A DNA stretch of 64,000 bases from Candidatus Brachythrix odensensis (GTDB lineage: Bacteria; Chloroflexota; Anaerolineae; J036; Brachytrichaceae), in NCBI GenBank assembly GCA_016714465.1, contig JADKDT010000002.1, positions 186,001 to 250,000 of the forward strand, given 5' to 3'. This document shows positions 25,946-34,117 of this stretch, in pieces. The notes below the pieces were generated by a model. It did no database searches. It saw nothing but the letters and a program-made list of their open reading frames with translations, and was not told where the DNA came from. Numbering within the stretch: the first letter of the stretch is position 1; every line of letters begins with the position of its first letter. The position numbers and the translations under genes were made by a program.

Positions 25946-26956
25946 GTGGCCGTCCGCCGCTTTCAGGCGCCACGGGCTGATCGCCTGGATAAAGTCGTGG
26001 CGGCCGGCTGCGCCGATTTGACCCGCAGCGCGGCCCAGAAACTCATCGGCAGCGGAGGCGTCGGCGTCAACGGCGTCCCCCATGACGCCGGACATATCGT
26101 GCGTGCCGGCGACTGGATCGAGGTCAACCAGCCGGATCCGGTCGATGACACGCTACGGCCGGAAGCGATCGTTCTCGATGTGCTGTACGAGGACGCCGAC
26201 GTGCTGGTCATCAACAAGCCGGCCGGCATGGTCGTGCATCCGGGCGCGGGCGTGCGCGGCGGGACGGTCGCAAATGCCATCCTGAGCTATGCCCCTGAAA
26301 CCGCCGATGCCGGCGATGATCCGCAGCGGCCCGGGATCGTGCATCGGCTGGACAAGGAAACCAGCGGCGTGCTGCTCATCGCCCGGACCGATGCCGCATT
26401 GCAGGCCTTGCAGGCCCAGTTCCAGGCGCGCACGATCGAGAAGACCTATCTCGCGCTGTGTGTCGGCGACGTCATGCCGCCGGTCGGGCTGATTGACAAG
26501 CCGATTGGGCGCGACCCCGGGCATCGCCAACGCATGGCGATCACCTCCACCGGTCGTTCCGCCCAGACCGAGTACACCGTCACCCAACGCTGGAGCGTGC
26601 CCAATGCCGGGACTCTGGCGACGGCGGTGCTGGACGTTCTTGGGCGGCCATCGACCACGGTGGCCGAACCCAAAGCCAAACCAATGCCGATGGCATACAC
26701 CCTGCTGCGGGCCAGGCCGCGCACCGGGCGAACGCATCAACTGCGGGTGCATCTCGCTTCCATTGGTTTCCCGATCGTCGGGGACGAGACTTACGGCGCA
26801 ACCCGGCGCGATCCGCTCAGCAAAAAACTCGCGCCTCGCCAACTCCTGCATGCCAGCGAGCTGCGCTTCAACTTACCGTCCACTGGCCTCGCGTTTCGCG
26901 CGCACGCGCCCCTGCCCGCCGATTTTCTGGCGGTGCTCGGCGCGCTGGATTCGTAA
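25946..26956 (+). CDS. RluD-type 23S rRNA pseudouridine synthase
   Basis: 336 residues from a GTG at 25946. An S4 RNA-binding domain occupies residues ~10-75 (RLDKVVAAGCADLTRSAAQKLI), followed by the RluA-family catalytic domain. The active Asp lies in GIVHRLDKETSGVLLIA. Other family motifs are VINKPAGMVVHPGAG, TGRTHQLRVHLASIGFPIVGD and LHASELRF. A ~30-residue insertion (PNAGTLATAVLDVLGRP to KAKPMP) sits between catalytic strands and is not usual in RluD. The rRNA site modified is an inference from the family (helix 69 positions for RluD). Confidence 0.9.
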   Translation: MAVRRFQAPRADRLDKVVAAGCADLTRSAAQKLIGSGGVGVNGVPHDAGHIVRAGDWIEVNQPDPVDDTLRPEAIVLDVLYEDADVLVINKPAGMVVHPGAGVRGGTVANAILSYAPETADAGDDPQRPGIVHRLDKETSGVLLIARTDAALQALQAQFQARTIEKTYLALCVGDVMPPVGLIDKPIGRDPGHRQRMAITSTGRSAQTEYTVTQRWSVPNAGTLATAVLDVLGRPSTTVAEPKAKPMPMAYTLLRARPRTGRTHQLRVHLASIGFPIVGDETYGATRRDPLSKKLAPRQLLHASELRFNLPSTGLAFRAHAPLPADFLAVLGALDS

Positions 26957-26977
26957 GCCCGGCGGCAGGCAAAGGAA

Positions 26978-27056
26978 ACCTCGCAGGTCTTTCTAGACCC
27001 GCGAGGTCTTCCGGACTGAATAGGACCTCGCAGGTCTTTCTAGACCCGCGAGGTCT
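26978..27056. repeat. Two identical 32-bp hairpin repeats (ACCTCGCAGGTCT type)
   Basis: Copies at 26978-27009 and 27025-27056 are identical and separated by 15 bases. Each has 13-base arms (ACCTCGCAGGTCT/AGACCCGCGAGGT) with one G-U-type mismatch around TTCT. They lie between the convergent ends of rluD and the ANTAR regulator gene, where one hairpin could serve each strand. Confidence 0.75.
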
Positions 27057-27069
27057 CCAGATCAAGCCT

Positions 27070-27639
27070 TTACGGCTTCTTCTCGATCAAGTCCTGCGAG
27101 ATGCGGCTCATGGTCGTCCGCCGGGCGCGGGCCCGCATCTGAATTTCGTGGTAGGCCTCTTCCTCGCTCAGGCCGGTCTTCATCAAGATGCCCTTGGCCC
27201 GATCGATCAGTTTGCGCGAGGTCAGTTTTTCTTCTAGCTCAACGACCTTTTCCTGCAGCACTCGGCGATCTTGAAAGGTCGCCAGGGCGACCCGCATGGC
27301 AGCGATAAGGTCGTCGCGCTTGACGGGTTTGACAAGGTATCCCTGGACGGGGATGGCGGCGGCCCGGTCCAGCAGCGCGGTCTCGTTGTAGGCGGTCAGA
27401 ATGATGATCGGAATCGGACGCTGCTTGACGATTTCAGCAGCCGCGTCCAGTCCATCGCGAAACGGCATGCGCACATCAAGCAAGGCGATATCCGGCTCTT
27501 CGCGCTGGGCAAGGCTGGCCGCCTCGACCCCATCAGCGGCGCTGTACACGGTATGCCCGAGCTCGGTCAGGATGGCCCGTAAGCCCATCCGAATAATGCT
27601 TTCGTCATCGGCGATCAGAACGCGCAACGATTTGCTCAT
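27070..27639 (-). CDS. ANTAR-domain response regulator
   Basis: 189 residues from the ATG at 27639, with AGGAGAC upstream. The receiver domain has the acidic pocket ADDE, the phospho-acceptor Asp in ALLDVRMPFRDG, LTAYNET (Thr) and GYLVKPVKR (Lys). A short coiled coil (LQEKVVELEEKLTSRKLI) leads into an ANTAR domain (AKGILMKTGLSEEEAYHEIQMRARARRTTMSRISQDL, quoted in two parts). ANTAR proteins bind dual-hairpin RNA and prevent transcription termination. No histidine kinase is adjacent. Candidate targets would be dual-hairpin leaders elsewhere in the genome. Confidence 0.92.
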   Translation of the reverse strand: MSKSLRVLIADDESIIRMGLRAILTELGHTVYSAADGVEAASLAQREEPDIALLDVRMPFRDGLDAAAEIVKQRPIPIIILTAYNETALLDRAAAIPVQGYLVKPVKRDDLIAAMRVALATFQDRRVLQEKVVELEEKLTSRKLIDRAKGILMKTGLSEEEAYHEIQMRARARRTTMSRISQDLIEKKP

Positions 27640-27719
27640 GTGTGTCTCCTCAGAAGAGTGCCAATCAACCAGCTCCGAACCCTCATCATGGAGAAGAGCC
27701 GCTGCGTCAATACGCATTG

Positions 27720-27725
27720 ATTATA
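27720..27725 (-). promoter_or_regulatory. -10 (TATAAT) of the ANTAR regulator gene
   Basis: Minus-strand TATAAT (27725-27720) would start a transcript near 27713, giving a leader of about 75 bases before the ATG at 27639. No good -35 is visible. Confidence 0.5.
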
Positions 27726-27852
27726 GGCGATGCGCGGATTGATTTTTAAGGTTCCTTGATTGGCGTTGACAAAATCAGGACTCCTTCGGGACGCGCGGCT
27801 TGAGAGTTTCAAGGAGTGGCAGGTCATAGGCTCTTTGCAGTCGAGGCTCACA

Positions 27853-30329
27853 ATGTCAAAACATATTTCAAAGTCGCTCGTCGCAGTTCTTCTCGCCGCA
27901 TTGGCCGTATCCCCATTTGTCTCCCAACCCCACGTCGCTCGGGCAGACTCGCCGCCCAACCTCACCAGCAATATCGAGTGGGTGAATGCTTTCAACGCGT
28001 CCACGGTGGTCGACACACAGGCCGCCTTCAACAACGGGCGGCGCCAGGAGGAGATCCAGCTAGATCTCGCCCCTAACGCGCTGGGCAATCTGGTCATGCC
28101 GCCCCAAGGCGTGTGGGACGCAAAATCGCCCGACGAAAAGGCGCTCTTCTTGCTGAATGCCGAACGCGCCGCGCGCGGCGGACAGGTGCCCGGCGTGCTC
28201 GGCCTGGGCTTTCAAGATTGGCAGCCCGACGTCAAGCGGATTGCCGAATCGTGGGCCACCTATCTTCTGACCGAAAACCGGTTTGGCCACGTGTTTTCCG
28301 ACACGACCTCCCCTTTTGACCGGATTGCAGATGACCCCGTCCTCGGGCCGTGCTCGGATTATCTGAGCCGAGCCGAAAACATCGCGGGCTTCTGGAATCT
28401 GGGCGGTACGTCAAATCCCCTTCCGGTCGAGCGGGCAATCTACAACTGGATCTATGACGACGCTTCTTCTGGTTGGGGTCACCGCGAAGCGGCGTTGCTG
28501 CAGGACAAGGACCTGTATTGGGTCGATGCCATCGAAGGCTTCAAGAATGACGTAGATGGGGCAGGCTCAGAAGGCTTCATCGGCGTGGCGGTGATCGACA
28601 GCACGGTCTGGGATCCATTTGGTTTCAGCGGCGTCACCATGGGCACGATCGTGGTCTTGAATATCATCGATCCAATCAACAATGGCGGGACTTGCCCCTG
28701 GGAACTCGCACCCACGCCCACCCCGACCGACACACCGATGCCGCCCACGGCCACCCCGACTTTCACACCCGTGCCGCCCTCGGCCACGCCAACTGCCACG
28801 CCCGTGCCCCCGACGGCCACCCCGACTTTCACACCCGTGCCGCCGACCGACACGCCCGTGCCGCCGACGGCCACCCCGACTTTCACACCCGTGCCGCCGA
28901 CCGACACGCCCGTGCCGCCGACGGCCACCCCGACTTTCACACCCGTGCCGCCGACCGACACGCCCGTGCCGCCAACGGCCACCTCGACTTTCACACCCGT
29001 GCCGCCAACCGACACGCCAGTGCCGCCGACGGCCACCCCGACGTTCACTCCGGTGCCGCCAACCGACACGCCCGTGCCGCCAACGGCCACCTCGACGTTC
29101 ACACCCGTGCCGCCAACCAACACGCCAGTGCCGCCGACGGCCACCTCGACTTTCACACCGGTGCCGCCAACTGACACGCCCGTGCCGCCGACGGCCACCC
29201 CGACTTTCACACCGGTGCCGCCAACCGACACGCCCGTGCCGCCGACAGCCACCTCGACTTTCACACCCGTGCCGCCAACTGACACGCCCGTGCCTCCGAC
29301 GGCCACCCCGACTTTCACCCCGGTGCCGCCGACCGACACGCCCGAGCCACCGACAGCCACTCCGACTTTCACCCCGGTGCCGCCGACTGACACGCTCGTG
29401 CCCCCAACGGCCACCTCGACTTTCACACCGGTGCCGCCGACCTCAACGCCGACCGATACACCTGTGCCGCCAACGGCAACACCGACCGACACGCCCGTGC
29501 CGCCTACCGCAACACCGACTGACACGCTCGTGCCCCCGACGGCCACCCCGACTTTCACACCGGTGCCGCCGACCGACACGCCCGTGCCGCCACAGCCACC
29601 CCGACTTTCACACCGGTGCCGCCAACCGCAACACCGACCGACACGCCCGTGCCACCTACCGCGACACCGACCGACACACCTGTGCCGCCAACAGCCACCC
29701 CAACTTTCACACCCGTGCCGCCAACAGCCACCACGACGCCTACGCCGACCGCGACGGCGACGGTGTTGCCGCCAACCTGCGAAATCGGTTCGATCACCCG
29801 TTACTACTGGCTCAAGATCGGCGGCTCGAAGGTGACCGACCTCACGAAGAACCCGCGCTTCCCGAACTCGCCCAACGGCTACGACTCACAACCATCGTTT
29901 GAGGGACCCACCAACTGGGGGACGAAGTACGGCGGGCGATATGTAGGCTTCCTCGCGCCATCGCTGACGGGCTACTACACGTTCTGGATCGCCAGCGATG
30001 ACCTCAGTGACCTTTATCTGAGCTCGAATAGCAACCCATCCAACGCTACGCGTATCGCGTACGTCAAAGACCGAACGAAAGTGAATGAATGGGACAAACG
30101 GCCAAATCAGAAATCGATACCGATTTATCTCGTTGCTGGACAAATCTACTACGTCGAGGCGCTGCACAAACAGGACGGCGGCTCGGCCAACCTGTCGGTG
30201 GCCTGGCAACCCCCTGGTGGATCCCGAACCGTAATCGACGGACAGTACCTTTGCCCGATTCTTGATACCGTTTCGATTGTGTTCGAGGCAAAGGAGATTG
30301 GTCCCCTCTCGAGCCCACCCATTCCCTAG
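27853..30329 (+). CDS. Secreted CAP-like/PA14 protein with 54-bp Thr/Pro repeat linker, frameshifted
   Basis: About 825 residues after repair. A signal peptide (LVAVLLAALAVSPFVSQPHVARA) is followed by an SCP/CAP-like domain (about residues 85-290). It contains LFLLNAERAARG, IAESWATYLLTENRFGHVF, SRAENIAGFW and GWGHREAALL. A Thr/Pro linker of about 340 residues follows (PPTATPTFTPVPPTDTPV units). The C-terminal domain is PA14-like (ITRYYWLKIGGSKVTDL, GYYTFWIASDDLSDLYLSS, YYVEALHKQDGGSANLSVAW). CAP proteins act extracellularly with varied roles; PA14 often binds carbohydrate. One missing G near 29590 (GTGCCGCC-ACAGCC) shifts the last quarter. The cell-surface adhesin or wall role is inferred. 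Confidence 0.85.
28734..29710 (+). repeat. 54-bp coding tandem repeat (PPTATPTFTPVPPTDTPV)
   Basis: Around thirteen clear 54-base units plus shorter derivatives encode the linker of the CAP/PA14 protein. Units differ mainly at third positions and at Ala/Ser or Pro/Ser choices, so they have diverged while the protein pattern is kept. Such tandem arrays are prone to copy-number change and to assembly error. Confidence 0.85.
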
Positions 30330-30349
30330 AAGCAATCCTCGAACCGTCA

Positions 30350-30396
30350 GGCGAGATAACAGTCTCCGCGCAAAGCGCGGGGACTGTTATTTCGCC
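30350..30396 (+). terminator. Long palindrome after the CAP/PA14 gene
   Basis: Arms GGCGAGATAACAGTCTCCGCG and CGCGGGGACTGTTATTTCGCC (21 bases, two G-U pairs) around CAAAG, 21 bases past the stop at 30329. Confidence 0.6.
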
Positions 30397-30441
30397 CCAG
30401 GTGCTTTAGGATGCCCTTCGCGTCGAAAATGCGGCAGGGTC

Positions 30442-30447
30442 CATAAT
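30442..30447 (+). promoter_or_regulatory. Possible -10 (CATAAT) before the SDR gene
   Basis: CATAAT ends 7 bases before the ATG at 30455. This matches the leaderless spacing, although the first base departs from TANNNT. It prefers the 30455 start over the ATG at 30446. Confidence 0.4.
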
Positions 30448-30454
30448 GACCGGT

Positions 30455-31252
30455 ATGGCTCACGTCACCGCACTGACACAACTCCTTTCACTCCACGGCA
30501 AACGCGCGTTGATTACGGGCGCAGCCTCGGGGATTGGCAAAGCCATCGCCAGCCGATTCGCCGAGGCCGGCGCGGCGCTCGAACTGGTCGATGTGAATGC
30601 AGAGCGGCTGGCCGCAGCCCAGAGCGAGTTTGAGGGATGCGCTGGCGGGACGCGCGCGCATGTCGTCAACCTGTCAAGCAAGGACGCCATTGCCGCGCTG
30701 TGGGACAGCCTGGCCGGCAAGGAACCGGATATCCTGGTCAACATCGCCGGCATCTACCCAATGAAGCGATTTCTGGACGTCACCGAGAAGTTCTTCCATC
30801 GGGTCATGGACACCAATTTGTCGTCGGTGTACTGGATGTGCCAGGAGATGATCGGGCGGCGGCGCAAGAAAGGCGGCATCATCATCAACACCGGGTCGAT
30901 TGAAGCCGTTATGCCTTTCAAGCACGACCTGGCCCATTACAGCGTGAGCAAGGCCGGCGTGGTCGCCCTCACCCGCGCGCTGGCCAAGGAGCACGCCAGG
31001 GACGGCTTTCGAATCAACGCGCTCCTGCCCGGCGGCATCAACACCGAGGGGACCCGGGCCGTCGCCCGCGAGATCTTCCGCTTCAACTTCGGCTTGTTCA
31101 AAACCGGCGCGGATTTCGCCTCGCGCCTGCCGGCCGGGCGCCTCGGACGTCCGGACGAGATCGCGCTGATGGCCCTTATGCTGGCCACTGACATCGCCAG
31201 CTATGTGCATGGCGCGGCCATTCCGGTGGATGGGGGTTTTCTCGCCGCCTGA
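30455..31252 (+). CDS. Short-chain dehydrogenase/reductase
   Basis: 265 residues from ATG 30455 (268 from ATG 30446). A classical SDR: cofactor motif TGAASGIGKAIASRFAEAGA with the acidic residue of LVDVNAER suggesting NAD(H), NNAG-equivalent VNIAGIYP, catalytic Ser in NTGSIEAV, and YSVSK (Tyr/Lys). The C-terminus ends in GAAIPVDGGFLAA, typical of this family. The substrate is unknown. It is monocistronic, flanked by a long palindrome and by a GTTGATAAC repeat cluster. Confidence 0.9.
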   Translation: MAHVTALTQLLSLHGKRALITGAASGIGKAIASRFAEAGAALELVDVNAERLAAAQSEFEGCAGGTRAHVVNLSSKDAIAALWDSLAGKEPDILVNIAGIYPMKRFLDVTEKFFHRVMDTNLSSVYWMCQEMIGRRRKKGGIIINTGSIEAVMPFKHDLAHYSVSKAGVVALTRALAKEHARDGFRINALLPGGINTEGTRAVAREIFRFNFGLFKTGADFASRLPAGRLGRPDEIALMALMLATDIASYVHGAAIPVDGGFLAA

Positions 31253-31259
31253 AGCGATC

Positions 31260-31345
31260 GCGTTGATAACGTTGATAACGTTGATAACGTTGATCAACGT
31301 TGATAACGTTGATCAACGTTATCAACGTTACCAATGTTATCGACG
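31260..31345. repeat. GTTGATAAC direct/inverted repeat cluster
   Basis: Nine to ten copies of a GTTGATAAC-like unit run in tandem then reverse (GTTGATCAACGTTATCAAC), so the region can fold into several hairpins. It lies between the convergent SDR and AcpH-like genes and slightly overlaps the latter's 3' end. Confidence 0.7.
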
Positions 31346-31927
31346 ATGCTCTGCAAACCATAACGAAACCCCGGTCCGCAGCGCCGGATAAAACTCGGCG
31401 AAGTCCTCGGCGAGGCCGGCATAGTTGGCGGTCAGCTCGGCCGCGAGGGGCACCAGCAAGCCCGGGCGTTTGAGCCGGCCCGACACACGGGCAAGGGTGC
31501 GCTCGATGCCGGCAAGCGTTTCGTATTCGCCCAACCAGTCCTCCTCGGCCATCCGCACGACAAAGCGCCGGGCGTCGGGAAGCGCTGTTTCTGTATAACG
31601 TTCAAAGTCAGAATAGATCCCGTCGATAAAGGCCCGCTTCGGCTGATCGGAATAGTCGGGCCAGCGAACTGACAGAAAGTGATCGTAGAAAACATCGACG
31701 ACGATCCCGGCGAACTTCCGATTGGCGGGGCTGATCCTCTGCCGGCTGCGCAGAAAGACCGGATGCGCGTCAGTAAAACTGTCAATGAACATGTGGCAGC
31801 CCACCCCGCGCCGAATACGGAGATTGAGCGCCAGGCGCTTCTCGCCCTTGATAAAGTCCGCGATAACATTGCCAAGGCGAACCTCAACGTCGTCCTCCGA
31901 CAAGTGCAGATGGGCCAGCCAATTCAT
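31337..31927 (-). CDS. Acyl carrier protein phosphodiesterase-like protein (AcpH)
   Basis: 196 residues from the ATG at 31927. MNWLAHLHLSEDDVEVRLGNVIADFIKG is the standard opening of AcpH/DUF479 proteins, with the HD-like metal residues in GVGCHMFIDSFTDAHPVF and VVDVFYDHFLSVRW. AcpH removes 4'-phosphopantetheine from holo-ACP. The C-terminus YAGLAEDFAEFYPALR is family-like. TACACT 7 bases before the ATG suggests a leaderless mRNA, diverging from the peptide-binding gene 49 bases away. Confidence 0.88.
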   Translation of the reverse strand: MNWLAHLHLSEDDVEVRLGNVIADFIKGEKRLALNLRIRRGVGCHMFIDSFTDAHPVFLRSRQRISPANRKFAGIVVDVFYDHFLSVRWPDYSDQPKRAFIDGIYSDFERYTETALPDARRFVVRMAEEDWLGEYETLAGIERTLARVSGRLKRPGLLVPLAAELTANYAGLAEDFAEFYPALRTGVSLWFAEHRR

Positions 31928-31934
31928 GGGGCCG

Positions 31935-31963
31935 AGTGTACGCGAGCTAATCGCACATATACT
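31935..31963. promoter_or_regulatory. Divergent -10 elements for AcpH-like (-) and binding-protein (+) genes
   Basis: Minus TACACT (31940-31935) is 7 bases before the ATG at 31927. Plus TATACT (31958-31963) is 12 bases before the ATG at 31976. Confidence 0.55.
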
Positions 31964-31975
31964 AGCCACCCCTTT

Positions 31976-33910
31976 ATGCGTTATCTTCCCCTTGCGCTCG
32001 TCCTTTGTCTCGCACTCAGCGCGTGCGCCAATCCGCCAATCGAAATCCGCGTCCCCGTCCTCGCGACGCCCGTTGCCACGGACACCGTCGCTGCCCCGAC
32101 GAACGTTCCGCCTGGCGGCGGTCCAAGCCCGTCGCCTGCTCCAACCCTGCTCCCGACAGCCGTCCCGACGCCGCTCCCGACTGCCACCCCGCGACCGCCG
32201 CTCCCTATTCAAGTCGCGCTGGTCGGCGAGCCGGAAACGCTCCACCCGCTATACGCCCGATCAATGGCTGCCCGAAATGTGCTCGGCGCGCTGCTGGTGG
32301 GCTGTGTCGGCGTGGATGAAAACGGTCAGCCCGCCGCCCTTGGGTGCGAGCGCGTTCCCGGCCAGCAAAACGGCGACGCCAAGTACGTCGGCGAAGGCCT
32401 TGACCGGGCTCTGGAAGTCACCTTCCGAATTCGCGAAGGCTGGCGCTGGACCGATGGAACGCCGGTCACCGCGCAGGATGCCATCTTCGCCTGGCAACTT
32501 GTGATGACCCCCAGGCGCTGGCCCGAGATGGGCTGACCCAAAAAGTATTCTCGATGAAGGCCAGCGGTACACGCGCGATCGTCGTCCGGTTCATGTCGGC
32601 CGCTCAGGCCCGGGCCGCCGCCGCCGGCACCCTCAAGGGCGATGTCCCGTTTGAGTATTTCTCATCACTCGGCGACTACGCTGCCTATGCGAAGCAAGAC
32701 ACGCCACTGTCCGACCCGCAGTACTGGGCCGTTTTGCGCTGGCTACCCGCCCATCTGCTGCGCGACATCACGGCCGCCGATCAAGCCCGCAGCGCCTTCG
32801 CCCGCAAACCCGTCGGTGACGGCCCCTTCGAAATCGCCGAGTGGAGCCCCGGGGCGCGCATCACCCTGCAAAGAGCCAGGCCGCCCTTTCCCCTCGAACC
32901 CGCCTCCCGCACCCCGCAACTGTCCTTCTTGTTTGCGCGTGACGAGGCGTCCGCCCTTGCCCTGGTAGCCTCGGGTGACGCCCAGATCGGACCTGTTGCC
33001 CCGCGCGCCCAGATCGAGCCGCGTGCTCAGCACCGTCACGACCCGGACCTTGACGGCTGCGGCGGCCGGCTTTGAGCAGATCACCCTCAATGTCGAACGC
33101 GCGCCCTTCGACGATCCCGCCGTCCGCCGGGCGCTCGCTCTCGCCCTCCAGGGCGCCCCCGAAGTCCTGGCTGCAGCCGGTGCTTCAATCCAAACACCCA
33201 CGATGTTTCTGCTCGATGGCGGATTCCGCGCGGCGGCCGCAATCGCTCCGAACCCGGATGCTGGGCTGGCCGCGGCGCGCGACGCGCTGCGTGCCTCAGG
33301 TTGGTTGTGCGGCCAGGGCACTCCCTGCCAGAAGGCAGTCACTCAGACCAACCGCACAGGCGGCGTTACCGGCACCCTCACTCGCACCCTTCAATTCACC
33401 CTGGTCGCCAACGAACGGGACCCTCGGACCAACATCACCCAGGCAATCCAACGCCGCCTGGCCCAGGCAGGATTCGCCGTCGATGTCCAGATCGTATTTG
33501 GCATCGGCGTCGCCAGCCGGCTCTTCGCTCCAGCAGCTCAAGGCGGTATTCTGGCCAATCGGAACTTTGACGCCGCGCTCTTTGAACACCAACCCGTGAG
33601 TCGGCTTTCGGCGACGTTTTCGTGCGGCGCCATCCCGGACCCAAAGACCGGCCGCGGGGGTGACAATTACGCCGGACTGTGCGATCCCGGACTTGATCTC
33701 CTCATGCGGGCTGCAGAAATGTCGCCCGCCATGACCGCGATCGGACAGCCCAACCCGGACATGCAGGCCGCACTTGATGCCGCAAATCGCGCTACCGTCA
33801 TTGTTCCGCTCTACGCGATACCGATGGCCTATCCCAATCAAGGCGTGCGCAATGCGCGCCCCCCTTTGGATGGCCTGATGGTGACGAATCCATGGGCATG
33901 GGAGCGCTGA
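31976..33910 (+). CDS. Extracellular solute-binding lipoprotein, family 5 (OppA/DppA-like), two frameshifts
   Basis: About 640 residues after repair. Lipobox LVLCLALSAC is followed by a Pro/Thr/Ala linker. The SBP_bac_5 domain contains GEPETLHPLYARS, VTFRIREGWRWTDGTPVTAQDAIFAWQ, KPVGDGPFEIAEWSPGARITL and VERAPFDDPAVRRALALAL. It would bind peptides or other oligomers for an ABC importer whose permeases are not in the window. The first indel is a missing base in the C-run at 32509-32514; the second is an extra or missing base near 33012-33022. Both occur inside strongly conserved sequence. It is preceded by a -10 element and is monocistronic here. Confidence 0.88.
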
Positions 33911-33936
33911 GACGGACGACGGCGGATTACCGCTTT

Positions 33937-33998
33937 GACCGACGGCGGAAGCCTGCTCGATTCTGGCTTCCGGCGGCGGTCGAGCGACGACCGCCGCC
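33937..33998 (+). terminator. Competing hairpins after the binding-protein gene
   Basis: GACCGACGGCGGAAGCC (33937-33953) can pair imperfectly with GGCTTCCGGCGGCGGTC (33965-33981). The latter's GGCGGCGGTC can instead pair with GACCGCCGCC at 33989-33998. These mutually exclusive stems lie between the binding-protein stop and the nusA promoter, and probably terminate transcription. Confidence 0.5.
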
Positions 33999-34006
33999 GA
34001 GTCTGC

Positions 34007-34012
34007 TAAAAT
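34007..34012 (+). promoter_or_regulatory. Candidate -10 (TAAAAT) of the nusA operon
   Basis: TAAAAT in GCTAAAATAGCGGG would start transcription near 34019, giving a leader of about 100 bases containing the hairpin at 34043-34076. Confidence 0.5.
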
Positions 34013-34042
34013 AGCGGGAATCGACCTCCGTGGGTTTCGTGG

Positions 34043-34076
34043 CAAGAGTGGGCAAAAACCCGCTCTTGTTTGTTCT
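34043..34076 (+). terminator. Intrinsic-terminator-like attenuator in the nusA operon leader
   Basis: CAAGAGTGGG and CCCGCTCTTG (one G-U/A-C difference, 6-base A-rich loop) followed by TTTGTTCT. It lies upstream of the first gene of the operon. Such elements commonly precede rimP-nusA operons and let NusA control its own synthesis. Confidence 0.7.
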
Positions 34077-34117
34077 AGGGCCGTGGCGAATGCCGCGCAT
34101 CGGAGAAGTACGTCAAT

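Noticed and set aside
28479..29579. 366-codon minus-strand ORF rich in VGGTGVSVG
   Set aside because: Antisense of the 54-bp Thr/Pro repeat; the periodic pattern is inherited from it. The plus-strand frame has the signal peptide and flanking domains.
28734..29710. Possible CRISPR array
   Set aside because: Repeats are head-to-tail without unique spacers, in frame with a large gene, and no cas genes are near.
31260..31345. Possible replication origin (DnaA-box-like GTTGATAAC cluster)
   Set aside because: Units do not match TTATCCACA-type DnaA boxes, dnaA is not near, and the array is strand-symmetric like other repeat clusters here. recF lies 12 kb away but next to no dnaN.
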